Shown: positions 17,004 to 25,851 of the stretch, one piece after another
Position numbering within the stretch: position 1 is the first letter of the stretch
Layout of the letters: every line of letters begins with the position of its first letter
Source of the DNA: Nocardiopsis mwathae
GTDB taxonomy: Bacteria > Actinomycetota > Actinomycetes > Streptosporangiales > Streptosporangiaceae
NCBI RefSeq assembly: GCF_014201195.1
Contig: NZ_JACHDS010000001.1
Span: 992,001-1,056,000, forward strand
Length of the DNA stretch: 64,000 bases
Direction of reading: 5' to 3'
The notes under the pieces: generated by a model
The model's input: the letters and a program-made list of their open reading frames with translations, nothing else
Database searches by the model: none
Told to the model about the DNA's origin: nothing
Program-made: the position numbers and the translations under genes

Positions 17004-18513
17004 GGCCCGGCCTTCCCCGGTGGAACGCGCACTGGTGGACCGGTTGACGGGCGAGGATTACCCGGTGTGGAGGCAGCAGGCGGAGCGGGCGCGGTTCTGC
17101 TCCAACCCGGTCCGTCTGGCTGGGGGCGCGGTTGCGGCTGATTCCGCTACGGGTGAGGTGCGTGCGGAGGTCGATACCGCGTCCCACCCTGACGGGGTGT
17201 TGCTGGTGGCGTGCGGGGACCGTCGGGCGTCGGTGTGTGGGTCGTGTGCGGAGGTCTACCGGCGCGACATGTGGCACCTGGTCGCGTCGGGGATCGGGGG
17301 CCGGATGTCGGCGACCTCGTCGGGCGGGGCGGGGGCGCGTCAGGACACGGTCGGCTCGGTGGTTCCTGACACCGTGCAGGGGCACCCCCGGCTGTTCGTG
17401 ACGCTCACGGCGCCGTCGTTCGGGCCGGTGCACTCGGCGCGCGGGGGCGGGGTGTGCCGACCACGGCGGGACGCGCGCGTGTGTGTGCATGGGCGGGCGC
17501 TGGGGTGCGGGCTGGTGCACGATGCTGATCATCCGGTGGTGGGCACGCCGATCTGTGCGGAGTGCTACGACTACGCGGGTGCGGTGCTGTGGAACGCGCA
17601 CGTGGGCGAGTTGTGGCGCCGTACCCGGATCGCGGTCGACCGGGCATTGGCCCCGGCAGCCGGTGCGGTGCTGGGGCGCCGGGTCACGGCCACCGAGATA
17701 CGCACGCAGGTGCGCACTTCCTACGTCAAGGTCAGCGAGTTCCAGCGGCGCGGCCTGGTGCACCTGCACGCGGTCATCCGCCTGGACGGGATCGATCCCG
17801 ATGACCGGGGCCGGATCGTGGAACCGCCGGTGTGGGCGTCGGCGGGGCTGCTCGCCTCGGCGGTCGCGCGGGCGGTCGACCAGGTGGCCGTGCCTCTGCC
17901 TTCTCCCGATGGCCGGTTGCGGGTGGGCTCCTGGGGTTCTCAGCGCGATATCACCGACGTCTCGGAGGGCGGGCCGGTAGGCAATACCCGCCGTCTGGCT
18001 GCCTACCTGGCGAAGTACGCGACCAAGACCGCGTCGGATGCGGTGTCGGCGTCTTCGGCTCTGGCGCGGCGGATCCGCAGTCTGCACCGCACGTGGCTGC
18101 GGCGCGCGGTGGGGGCGCATCTGGCGCGGATGGTCGAGACCTGCTGGGAGCTGGGGGCGCGCCGGGACCTGGAACACCTGAACCTGCGCAAGTGGGCGCA
18201 CGCGCTCGGGTTCAGGGGGCACTTCGCGACCAAGTCGCGGGTGTACTCGGTGACCTTGGGGGCGCTGCGGGCGGCGCGCCGTGCCTGGCGCGCTGGACAG
18301 CGGGAGGCGTCCGGGGAACGCGATGTGTGGTCCCTCGACGCCGGCCACTCCGTGATCTTCAGTCGGTGGGCATACGCCGGGCGCGGGTGGGTGAAGGCCG
18401 GGGATGCCATGCTCGCCGAACAGATGGCCCGGGAGTACGAAGAGGCGCGGCGCGAGTACCGGGAACTCTTGCGGCGCGAAAAAGAAACGGAAGCGGCCGA
18501 TATGGCCGCATGA
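16993..18513 (+). CDS. replication initiator, pSAM2 RepSA-like
   Basis: 506 aa from ATG 16993 (the frame upstream lies inside the preceding gene). Features fit rolling-circle initiators of actinomycete elements: cysteine pairs near the N-terminus (CGDRRASVCGSC), a FVTLTAPSFG strand (~133), the metal-binding HLHAVIRLDG (HUH-like, ~256) and a basic C-terminus. It would nick the element's origin after excision. The structured non-coding region at 7.0-8.0 kb is a candidate site of action. Confidence 0.85.
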   Translation: MRAEARPSPVERALVDRLTGEDYPVWRQQAERARFCSNPVRLAGGAVAADSATGEVRAEVDTASHPDGVLLVACGDRRASVCGSCAEVYRRDMWHLVASGIGGRMSATSSGGAGARQDTVGSVVPDTVQGHPRLFVTLTAPSFGPVHSARGGGVCRPRRDARVCVHGRALGCGLVHDADHPVVGTPICAECYDYAGAVLWNAHVGELWRRTRIAVDRALAPAAGAVLGRRVTATEIRTQVRTSYVKVSEFQRRGLVHLHAVIRLDGIDPDDRGRIVEPPVWASAGLLASAVARAVDQVAVPLPSPDGRLRVGSWGSQRDITDVSEGGPVGNTRRLAAYLAKYATKTASDAVSASSALARRIRSLHRTWLRRAVGAHLARMVETCWELGARRDLEHLNLRKWAHALGFRGHFATKSRVYSVTLGALRAARRAWRAGQREASGERDVWSLDAGHSVIFSRWAYAGRGWVKAGDAMLAEQMAREYEEARREYRELLRREKETEAADMAA

Positions 18514-18557
18514 ACGTATCTCCGCCACCCCTCTTTCTTTTTCCGATGGAGATGTCT

Positions 18558-20714
18558 ATGCGCTGGCGCCGTATCCGCCGGACCATCACCACAACCGCAG
18601 TGCTTACAGGCCTGCTCCTCTTCGCTCCGCCTGCGTCGGCTCTGCCCGGATGCGAGGGGGATCCGGCACCTGTTCCCGAGTCAGTGAGCGGCGGTGCTAG
18701 TGGGTTTTTTGCTCCGCCCCCGTGGTGGGAACCGGGACCTCGGCCGGAAGGCTCCACAAACGATGACGGAAACGTCGTTGAAACGAAGCTACCGAAAACC
18801 GATCTCGCGACAGAGTACGGAACGGCTGGTCTTTCCTGGCACACCATCAAGTCCAGCTGTATCGACAAGGCCACGTCCGCGCCGATGGCGGCGGTAGCAA
18901 ACATGATCTGGACGGTCGCGAAAACCATCGGGTTTCTCGCGATCATGATCTACCAGTGGGCCGTGTCCGGGGAAATCCTGTCGGGGCTGAACAACTACGT
19001 GGTCGACCTGGTGGTATCGCTGCGGCAAGGCGTATGGGCGCCCTACCTGGGTGTGGCGGTGATCATCGGCGCGTTGTGGATGGGATGGAACGGCCTGGCC
19101 AAGAAGCGCGCGACGATGGCTGTGGAGGGCGCGGTGTGGATGGTCGCGTCCACCACGGCGGCGATCTGGATCCTCTCAGCGCCCGGCAACGCCCTGCACC
19201 TGGGCCAGACGACCGCCTTGGCGGGCAGCAACGTGGTCTACTCGACGGTCGCGGGGGCCGGGTCGCCCGACGATGAGCGGCGCCCCTCATGCCCGCATGT
19301 CCCCCGGGGGCTGGGCGGGCTGGCCGTCGACGCATTGGAAGGATCGGAGTGGTGGCCCTGGAGCAAGGACAACGCGTCAGGGAAGGGGGCTCCGGCGCGG
19401 GATGAGATGATCAAGAGGAATTCAAACGCCATGTGGGCGGGATTCCTCTGCAAACCATGGCTTGCAGGCCAGTTCGGAACAAGCGACAAATCCGGGTCGC
19501 TTTCCCGTGAGTACGGCTACGATCTGCTCGCGTCTCAGGCGGTGACCCGCACCGGTCAGCACTACATCGATTCGGGTGCGACCGATGAGCAAGCCGTGAT
19601 GGAGATGAAGCAGAAGAAATACGAAGAAATCGCCGGAGAGGTGGAGGAGGAGTCGCGGGGTGTCTACGCGATCCTGTCCGGTGAGCGTCCTGAGGCGCGT
19701 TTAGCGATCGCGATTCTCGCGCTGGTGGCTTCGGTCAGTGCGGGGACGCTGGTTTTCGCTGTCGCGCTTGCGGTGATCGTGCTTCAAGTGGTGTTCACGC
19801 TGATGATTCTGGTGTCACCTTTCTTCTTTCTGCTCGGCGTCCACCCCGGCGGCGGTCGGATCCTCCTGATGCGGTGGGTAGAGATCACACTCGGCGTTCT
19901 CATCAAACAGATCATCGCTCAGTTCCTACTGATCCTGATCGTCGGACTGTTCGCGACGGTCCTGGAATCCGCGCTTCCGTGGGGTGCACAAATGGTGGTA
20001 CTCACGCTCGTCTCCATCGCGGCCGTCCTCTACCGGAAGAGGCTGACCAACATCGCGGTGCAGCTGACGCAGGCGGCCACCCCCACCAACGTGATTGCTC
20101 AGGTGAAGGGCGGGGCTCGCGGCGCGGACGGCGGGCAGGGTGCCGACGGGTCCTCAGGGAAGTCGGGTGCCGACGGCAAGGCGGGTGCCTCTTCGGGTCC
20201 GCCACGGCGAACGCGGTGGCTGGAGGAACGCAAGCGGCGGGCGCGCCTGGCTGCCGGGGCAGCGACCGGAGGGGCCTCTGAGGCGGCTTTCACGGCGCGT
20301 GAGCAGGCGCGCGGAAAGAAGGCCGACAAGGGGCGTTCGCCGGGTGCTGGGCAGCAAGCCGGGTCCTCCGCATCGGTGTCGCCGGGGGCGGGCTCCACGT
20401 CTCAGCCTCCGGCCAGCAGCGGCGCGGACGGTGGTGGGAGTTTCCCCCGCACGCCGGGAGCTGGGGGCGCGCCGTCGCGGGTGCCCTCGGGTGATCCCGG
20501 GGGGTCGGGGCGGCGTTCCACTCCTGAGCAGGCGCCGCCCATGTCCAATCCCCGTCGGGGAGAGAGCGGGCGTCGGTCGGACGGGGGGACGTCGCGGGGC
20601 GCCCCCTCACAGCCGACGGAGCGCGCGACCGCACCCCAAACACCGCGCACCGAGCGCGGGCAGACCTGGGGCGACTTCTATCAGACGCAAGCACAGAGAA
20701 AGCCCGAAGTGTGA
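18558..20714 (+). CDS. TrbL/VirB6-like multi-span membrane protein
   Basis: 718 aa from ATG 18558 (GGAG 6 nt upstream, and it gives a good signal peptide ending near PPASA). Further ATGs exist upstream to 18510. After an extracellular Cys-containing stretch come about seven membrane spans (~residues 115-190 and ~375-510), then a ~210-residue polar tail rich in Gly, Ser, Ala and Pro. The layout resembles TrbL/VirB6 channel proteins of type IV secretion. No other secretion gene except the FtsK-type motor is seen. It starts directly after rep. Confidence 0.7.
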   Translation: MRWRRIRRTITTTAVLTGLLLFAPPASALPGCEGDPAPVPESVSGGASGFFAPPPWWEPGPRPEGSTNDDGNVVETKLPKTDLATEYGTAGLSWHTIKSSCIDKATSAPMAAVANMIWTVAKTIGFLAIMIYQWAVSGEILSGLNNYVVDLVVSLRQGVWAPYLGVAVIIGALWMGWNGLAKKRATMAVEGAVWMVASTTAAIWILSAPGNALHLGQTTALAGSNVVYSTVAGAGSPDDERRPSCPHVPRGLGGLAVDALEGSEWWPWSKDNASGKGAPARDEMIKRNSNAMWAGFLCKPWLAGQFGTSDKSGSLSREYGYDLLASQAVTRTGQHYIDSGATDEQAVMEMKQKKYEEIAGEVEEESRGVYAILSGERPEARLAIAILALVASVSAGTLVFAVALAVIVLQVVFTLMILVSPFFFLLGVHPGGGRILLMRWVEITLGVLIKQIIAQFLLILIVGLFATVLESALPWGAQMVVLTLVSIAAVLYRKRLTNIAVQLTQAATPTNVIAQVKGGARGADGGQGADGSSGKSGADGKAGASSGPPRRTRWLEERKRRARLAAGAATGGASEAAFTAREQARGKKADKGRSPGAGQQAGSSASVSPGAGSTSQPPASSGADGGGSFPRTPGAGGAPSRVPSGDPGGSGRRSTPEQAPPMSNPRRGESGRRSDGGTSRGAPSQPTERATAPQTPRTERGQTWGDFYQTQAQRKPEV

Positions 20715-20885
20715 CGTCCACCGTGACCATTGGAACAGAGAAACCGCGCGCGCAGCGCGTCCTTTTACGCCCTTGGCTCCGCCGGGCGAGGGGTGGGTGG
20801 TCGGGGGATTGGTCAGTGGGCGAACCCGACGCCCGAACGACTACATAAGCCATTTGGAGTTCCCGCGCAAACAGGAATGTGGAGG

Positions 20886-20899
20886 GTTTCACGTGAAAC
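20886..20899. promoter_or_regulatory. perfect parS (ParB-binding) site over the excisionase start
   Basis: GTTTCACGTGAAAC, a 14-bp perfect palindrome, is identical to the parS site bound by chromosomal ParB in Streptomyces and to the core of the general bacterial parS. The GTG start of the excisionase (20893-20895) is inside it and the ribosome site abuts it. No parA or parB is in the element, so host ParB would be the ligand. Confidence 0.75.
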
Positions 20900-21102
20900 G
20901 AAAAAGCGAAGATAGAAACGATTCTATCGAATTCCTTGATGAGCTGTGGACGGTCGATGATGTGGCCGCTTACCTGCGGAAACCTGTGTCGTGGGTGCAC
21001 GATAACCATCGCAAGTATTTCCATGCGGCGCGCGTCGGCCGGGAACTCCGCTTCTCGGCAAATGAGGTCAAGAAATGGATCAGTGGCCAGATCCGGCCAT
21101 GA
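20893..21102 (+). CDS. excisionase / MerR-like helix-turn-helix protein
   Basis: 69 aa from GTG 20893 with GGAGG 7 nt upstream. Residues ~15-65 (WTVDDVAAYLRKPVSWVHDNHRKYF... RELRFSANEVKKWI) form the winged helix of AlpA/Xis-type excisionases. It precedes the integrase by ~90 bp, the normal order for actinomycete elements. The start codon lies within a parS site, so ParB binding could control excision. An IR GATAGAA/TTCTATC lies inside the 5' coding part. Confidence 0.85.
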   Translation: MKRKSEDRNDSIEFLDELWTVDDVAAYLRKPVSWVHDNHRKYFHAARVGRELRFSANEVKKWISGQIRP

Positions 21103-21189
21103 TCAACGCACTCTTTAATCGCCGAATTCCACAGATTTGGATAGAATGGGCGATAGAAAGAAAGAACACGAGGAAACGGAGATGGGACC

Positions 21190-22413
21190 ATGGCGAAAAA
21201 GGCGGTCGGCTGGGCGGTCGGGACCATGCGCGACGGAATCCGCAAAACCCTCAACCAGACCAAGACCAAAGCCGCCGGGCGTGAGGTCTACGCCTACAAA
21301 GTGCCCTACCGCGACGGCGACGGAAAGCAGACCTCCCAGACCTGGGACACCCTGACGCAAGCCAAGGAGTTCCGGGACCTGGTGCGCGGACAGAAGAACT
21401 CGGGCATCCTCCAAGACTTCAAAGCCGGGCGCATCACCGTCTCCGCCTGGGGCGCCGAATGGCTCTCCACGATCAAGGCCACACGCAGACCCTCCACGCA
21501 CGCCACCTACCGCACCTGGGTCAACCGCTACATCCTCCCCGAACTGGGCGGGATGACGCTGAACGCCGTCACCCCCCACGACATCCAGCGGGCCGTCAAC
21601 GCCTGGGCGACGCGCCACGGCCTGTCCGCCTGGACGGTGCGCCTGATCTACCGGGCGTGCAAGGGCCTGTTCCAAGAAGCCGCCGACGCCGGGAGGATCC
21701 CCGCCTCCCCCTGCCGCAACGTCCGCCTTCCCGAGGTGCACACGAGTGAGGTGGTGCCCTTCACCGTCGCGGAAGTCGAGGCGATCGCCGAAGAAATCAC
21801 CCCCCGCTACCGGCTACTCGTGGTCATGGGCGCCTGCCTGGGCCTGCGCATCGGCGAACTGCTCGGCCTGACCTGGGACCGGATCGACCTGGAAGCGGGC
21901 ACGGTGAGTGTTGACCGCCAGCTGCAAGACGGGCGCCTGTCCCCGGCCAAGACCCGCACGTCCATCCGGCGCGTCCCGCTCTCCCAGCGGGTCATCACCG
22001 AACTGCGCACCCACCGGGACCTGTACCCGCCCCAGACGGTCAGCGTCGAACAGGACGGCGCCCCGGGGCGCACGGAGGTCGAACCGGTGTTCCGCTCCCC
22101 GCGCGGGGGGATGGCCAACCCCGCCACCGTCCGCTACCGGTTCCGCAAGGCCTGCACGGCGGCCGGGCTGCGCCCGGAGGTCCCGCACAAGCTGCACAAC
22201 CTGCGCCACACCTTCGCCAGCGTCTGTATCGAGCACAACACCTCGCCGAAGAAGATTCAGACGTGGATGGGCCACGCCAGCATCTCGGTGACCATGGACG
22301 TCTACGGCCACCTGATGAACTCCTCCGACGACTCGTTGCGCTCGGCCATGGATGCCGCCTTCGGCACCGATGCCCCCGACTCCCCCGGCGGCCCCGACGC
22401 TCCGGCCCATTGA
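21190..22413 (+). CDS. int: tyrosine site-specific integrase
   Basis: 407 aa with an N-terminal arm-binding domain (~1-65), a core-binding SAM-like domain (~75-165) and a catalytic domain with Arg in LRIGELLGL (~218), HNLRHTF (~335, H-x-x-R), WMGH, and the nucleophile Tyr in MDVYGHL (~371). All catalytic residues are present. It sits 120 bp from attR and reads toward it. Matching short repeats near both element ends are candidate arm sites. Confidence 0.93.
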   Translation: MAKKAVGWAVGTMRDGIRKTLNQTKTKAAGREVYAYKVPYRDGDGKQTSQTWDTLTQAKEFRDLVRGQKNSGILQDFKAGRITVSAWGAEWLSTIKATRRPSTHATYRTWVNRYILPELGGMTLNAVTPHDIQRAVNAWATRHGLSAWTVRLIYRACKGLFQEAADAGRIPASPCRNVRLPEVHTSEVVPFTVAEVEAIAEEITPRYRLLVVMGACLGLRIGELLGLTWDRIDLEAGTVSVDRQLQDGRLSPAKTRTSIRRVPLSQRVITELRTHRDLYPPQTVSVEQDGAPGRTEVEPVFRSPRGGMANPATVRYRFRKACTAAGLRPEVPHKLHNLRHTFASVCIEHNTSPKKIQTWMGHASISVTMDVYGHLMNSSDDSLRSAMDAAFGTDAPDSPGGPDAPAH

Positions 22414-22418
22414 CGCCT

Positions 22419-22433
22419 GTTCCGGGGTAGTGG
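22419..22433. promoter_or_regulatory. putative integrase arm site, right end
   Basis: GTTCCGGGGTAGTGG matches the 17-bp repeats at 6413 and 6506 in the left end, and the adjacent TGTAGTACGTTGAC resembles the sequence following the 6506 copy. It is located between the integrase stop and attR. Confidence 0.45.
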
Positions 22434-22471
22434 CGTGTAGTACGTTGACCCCCTGCTGACCTCGAACCCTC

Positions 22472-22520
22472 GGCCCGCCCACCGCGCGCCTGTCACCAGG
22501 CACAACGCGGAGGGCGGGCC
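22472..22520 (+). terminator. hairpin after the integrase gene
   Basis: GGCCCGCCC (22472-22480) pairs with GGGCGGGCC (22512-22520), with inner CCGCG/CGCGG (22482-22486 with 22506-22510). It would end integrase transcription before attR. Confidence 0.6.
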
Positions 22521-22526
22521 TTACGC

Positions 22527-23243
22527 ATGACAATCTACGAGATCAACGGAAGCAGGTGGGGCGGCCGCGGCGGTGTACATTTTGCTCCAGGTCCGACCTG
22601 GTGGTCTGCGAGGAGAGCGAGGGGGAGCATCGACCTCGAAACGGCGGCGCCGGGGCGGGAGCCGCGCCAGGACCGCAGCCGCGCCACCCGGCAGCGGCTG
22701 CTGGCCGCGGCCGTGGAGTGCCTCTCCGACATCGGCTTCTCCGGCGCGACCGTGGGCGCCGTGGCCCGGCGCGCCGGGGTGTCGCGGGGCGCGGCCCAGC
22801 ACCACTTCCGCACCCGGGAGGACCTGCTCACCGCAGCGCTGCTGCACATGAGCGAGAACCGGCTGGCCGAGCTCCGCCGACGCGCCGCCGACCTGCCCGA
22901 GGGCGGCGCCCGCACCGGCGCCGTGGTCGAGATGCTCGTCGACGCCTACACCGGACCGGAGTTCGCGGCCGCCCTCCAGCTGTGGGCGGCCGCCGCCAGC
23001 GACCCCGCGCTGCGCGCCCACGTCATCCCGCTGGAGGAGCACGTGGGCCGGGAGGCGCACCGCACCGCCGTCGAGCTGCTCGGTGCCGACGAGCGTGCGC
23101 CCGGCGTGCGCGAGGCCGTGCAGGCCACCCTCGACCTGGCACGCGGCCTGGGCCTGGCCGACCTGCTCACCGACGACGAGCCGCGGCGGCGCGGCGTCGT
23201 CCGCCAGTGGACCCGGATGCTGGAGCAGGCCCTGGCCCCCTGA
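22527..23243 (+). CDS. TetR-family regulator with start codon supplied by the element
   Basis: A TetR DNA-binding domain (RATRQRLLAAAVECLSDIGF... AGVSRGAAQHHF, ~residues 52-98 of this frame) and a helical ligand domain. The only ATG in frame is at 22527, on the element side of attR; between attR and the domain there is no in-frame ATG, GTG or TTG. The first ~45 residues are therefore probably not native. A palindrome CCAGGT-CCG-ACCTGG (22587-22601) looks like an operator, so the authentic start may be a rare codon near 22629 or the gene may be altered. It may control the phosphoketolase downstream. Confidence 0.75.
   Translation: MTIYEINGSRWGGRGGVHFAPGPTWWSARRARGSIDLETAAPGREPRQDRSRATRQRLLAAAVECLSDIGFSGATVGAVARRAGVSRGAAQHHFRTREDLLTAALLHMSENRLAELRRRAADLPEGGARTGAVVEMLVDAYTGPEFAAALQLWAAAASDPALRAHVIPLEEHVGREAHRTAVELLGADERAPGVREAVQATLDLARGLGLADLLTDDEPRRRGVVRQWTRMLEQALAP
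22533..22550. other. attR core (18-bp direct repeat)
   Basis: Identical to 6381-6398. The bases just outside (GGAAGCAGGTGGGG) resemble the native flanks of the palindrome family (for instance GGAAGAGGGG at 51909), which supports this as the right junction with the chromosome. Confidence 0.75.
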
Positions 23244-23403
23244 CCGCGAGAGCCGAGCCGCCCGGGTCGGGAGGGGCGAATGACTGAGCGGGATATGACT
23301 TCCGGTCTGCCTTAGCCGGGTGTTCGTGCGGGTAGGTGCCCCGGCGACGCGTGCCGACACCCACCCTCCCCGGCGGGGGAGAGCACCGAGGGGGACAGAC
23401 AGC

Positions 23404-25782
23404 ATGACCGAAGCGAGTACGGCACCGAACACCGAACCCCTGGGGCCCGACGAACTGCGCGGGGTCGACCTCTACTGGCGGGCCGCCAACTACCTGTCCG
23501 TCGGGCAGATCTACCTCCTGGACAACCCGCTGCTGTGGGAGCCGCTGCGCCCCGAGCACATCAAGCCGCGGCTGCTCGGGCACTGGGGCACCACCCCCGG
23601 CCTGTCCTTCGTCTACTCCCACCTGTCGCGGCAGGTGAAGCTGCGCGACCTCGACATGATCTGGATCGTCGGCCCGGGGCACGGCGGCCCCGCCGCGGTC
23701 GCCACCGCGTGGCTCGACGGCACCTTCACCGAGACCTACCCCGACGTCCCGCAGGACGTCGAGGGCATGCGCCGCCTGTTCAAGCAGTTCTCCTTCCCGG
23801 GCGGCGTTCCCAGCCACGTCGCGCCGGAGGTGCCCGGGTCCATCCACGAGGGCGGCGAGCTGGGTTACGCGCTCTCGCACGCCTACGGGGCGGCCATGGA
23901 CAACCCCGACCTGATCGTGGCCGCCGTCGTCGGGGACGGCGAGGCCGAGACCGGGCCGCTGGCCGGGAGCTGGCTGGCCAACCGGTTCGCCGACCCCGCC
24001 CGCGACGGCGCGGTGCTGCCGATCCTGCACCTCAACGGCTACAAGATCGCCAACCCGGCCGTGCTGGCCCGCATCCCCGAGGGGGACCTGGTCAAGATGC
24101 TGGAGGGCTACGGCTACCGGCCCTACATCGTCTCGGGCGACGACCCCGAGGCGATGCACCAGCTGATGGCGGCCACCCTCGACACCGTCCTCGGCGAGAT
24201 CGCCGCCATCCGCCGCCAGGCCCGCGAGGAGGGCGCCACCGGGCCCGTGCGCTGGCCGATGATCGTCCTGCGCACGCCCAAGGGGTGGACCGGGCCCTCC
24301 CTGGTCGACGGTGAGCAGGTCGAGGGCACGTGGCGCTCGCACCAGGTCCCCCTGACCGCGGTCCGGGACAACCCCGAGCACCTGCGGCTGCTGGAGAACT
24401 GGCTGCGCTCCTATGGCCCGGAGGAACTGTTCGACGTCGCCGGGACGCCGAACCCGCGGACCACCGCGCTGGTCCCGGACGGCCCGCGGCGGATCAGCGC
24501 CAACCCGCACGCCAACGGCGGGCTGCTGCTCAAGGACCTGACCCTGCCCGACTACCGGCGGCACGCGGTCGACGTGCCCGCCCCGGCCGTCCGCAGTGTC
24601 GGCGCCACCGGTGTGCTCGGCGGCTTCCTGCGCGACGTCATGCGGGCCAACCCCACCACGTTCCGGATCATGGGGCCCGACGAGACGGCCTCCAACCGAC
24701 TGGGCGCGGTGTTCGACGTGACCGACCGGGCGTGGTCGCTGGACCGGCTGCCGACCGACGACCACCTCGCCCCGGACGGCCGCGTCATGGAGGTCCTCAG
24801 CGAGCACCTGTGCCAGGGCTGGCTGGAGGGGTACCTGCTGACCGGGCGGCACGGCCTGTTCAACAGCTACGAGGCGTTCGTGCACATCGTCGACTCGATG
24901 TTCAACCAGCACGCCAAGTGGCTGAAGATCACCCGCGGCCTGCCCTGGCGGCGGCCGATCGCCTCGCTGAACTACCTGCTCAGCTCGCACGTGTGGCGCC
25001 AGGACCACAACGGGTTCAGCCACCAGGACCCCGGCTTCCTCGACCACGTCGTCAACAAGAAGCCGGAGATCATCCGGGTGTACCTGCCGCCGGACGCCAA
25101 CACGCTGCTGCACACCGCCGACCGCTGCCTGCGCATGCGCGACACCGTCAACGTCATCGTGGCCGGCAAGCAGCCGGCGCTCACCTACCTGACCATGGAG
25201 CAAGCCGTCGCGCACTGCACGCGCGGCGCCGGGATCTGGGAGTGGGCCAGCACGGACGCTGGCACCGAACCCGACGTGGTGCTGGCGTGCGCGGGTGACG
25301 TGCCGACACTGGAGACGCTGGCCGCCGCCCGGCTGCTCCGCCACCACCTGCCCGAGCTCAAGGTGCGGGTGGTCAACGTCGTCGACCTCATGCGGCTGGT
25401 GCCCGTCGAAGAGCACCCGCACGGGCTCATCGAGAGCGACTTCGACACGCTGTTCACCGCGGACAAGCCCATCATCTTCGCGTTCCACGGCTACCCGTGG
25501 CTGATCCACCGGCTCACCTACCGCCGCAACGGCCACGACAACCTGCACGTCCGCGGGTACAAGGAGGAGGGCAGCACCACCACACCCTTCGACATGGTGC
25601 TGCGCAACGACCTGGACCGCTTCCACCTGGTCATCGACGTCATCGACCGCATCCCCGGGCTCGCCGTTCGCGCCGCCCACCTGCGCCAGCGGATGCTGGC
25701 CGAGCGGCTGCGCTGCCACGAGTACGCCCGTGAGCACGGCGAGGACCCGGCCGACATCAGCGACTGGACCTGGTCCTCCTGA
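23404..25782 (+). CDS. xfp: xylulose-5-phosphate/fructose-6-phosphate phosphoketolase
   Basis: A thiamine-diphosphate enzyme of 792 aa that splits xylulose 5-P or fructose 6-P with phosphate to acetyl phosphate. Motifs: [17 protein letters not shown] (~residue 60), [17 protein letters not shown] (TPP site, ~178), NGYKI and, later, the ESYEAF-like [14 protein letters not shown] segment. The length is family-typical. ATG 23404 is used. Neither acetate kinase nor phosphotransacetylase is in the window. Confidence 0.92.
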   Translation: MTEASTAPNTEPLGPDELRGVDLYWRAANYLSVGQIYLLDNPLLWEPLRPEHIKPRLLGHWGTTPGLSFVYSHLSRQVKLRDLDMIWIVGPGHGGPAAVATAWLDGTFTETYPDVPQDVEGMRRLFKQFSFPGGVPSHVAPEVPGSIHEGGELGYALSHAYGAAMDNPDLIVAAVVGDGEAETGPLAGSWLANRFADPARDGAVLPILHLNGYKIANPAVLARIPEGDLVKMLEGYGYRPYIVSGDDPEAMHQLMAATLDTVLGEIAAIRRQAREEGATGPVRWPMIVLRTPKGWTGPSLVDGEQVEGTWRSHQVPLTAVRDNPEHLRLLENWLRSYGPEELFDVAGTPNPRTTALVPDGPRRISANPHANGGLLLKDLTLPDYRRHAVDVPAPAVRSVGATGVLGGFLRDVMRANPTTFRIMGPDETASNRLGAVFDVTDRAWSLDRLPTDDHLAPDGRVMEVLSEHLCQGWLEGYLLTGRHGLFNSYEAFVHIVDSMFNQHAKWLKITRGLPWRRPIASLNYLLSSHVWRQDHNGFSHQDPGFLDHVVNKKPEIIRVYLPPDANTLLHTADRCLRMRDTVNVIVAGKQPALTYLTMEQAVAHCTRGAGIWEWASTDAGTEPDVVLACAGDVPTLETLAAARLLRHHLPELKVRVVNVVDLMRLVPVEEHPHGLIESDFDTLFTADKPIIFAFHGYPWLIHRLTYRRNGHDNLHVRGYKEEGSTTTPFDMVLRNDLDRFHLVIDVIDRIPGLAVRAAHLRQRMLAERLRCHEYAREHGEDPADISDWTWSS

Positions 25783-25851
25783 CCCCCGTCCCCCGATGGC
25801 CTCGGAAGGACGGTTCGAACCACGGCGCGGATCCCGACCGTTCGCCCGAGA

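Larger units (their letters stand above)
6381..22550. mobile_element. pSAM2-like actinomycete integrative and conjugative element, 16.15 kb
   Basis: The element is bounded by 18-bp direct repeats and has the AICE module order: regulator (GntR), small plasmid proteins, FtsK-type translocase, Rep, excisionase, integrase next to attR. All these genes are intact, so it may be active. Non-core cargo lies in the left half: an Xre/DUF397 pair and a radical SAM/peptide/kinase operon. Cargo genes at 8.2-9.3 and 12.4-12.9 kb look less GC-rich than the host genes. Insertion is into a palindromic repeat instead of a tRNA gene. Confidence 0.88.

Noticed and set aside
20730-20915. 61-codon frame between the TrbL-like gene and the excisionase.
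   Set aside because: Low-complexity, no ribosome site, and overlaps the excisionase start region in another frame.
23167-25737. 856-codon open frame on the minus strand opposite the phosphoketolase, and similar very long frames elsewhere (e.g. 25861-28647 plus, 31277-33682 minus).
   Set aside because: They overlap well-supported genes and have the Arg/Gly/Ala/Pro-rich composition of GC-rich shadows with no recognisable domains.
25808-25822. GGTTCGAACC, resembling a tRNA T-loop.
   Set aside because: No acceptor, D or anticodon stems around it. No tRNA was found anywhere in the window, including at either att site.
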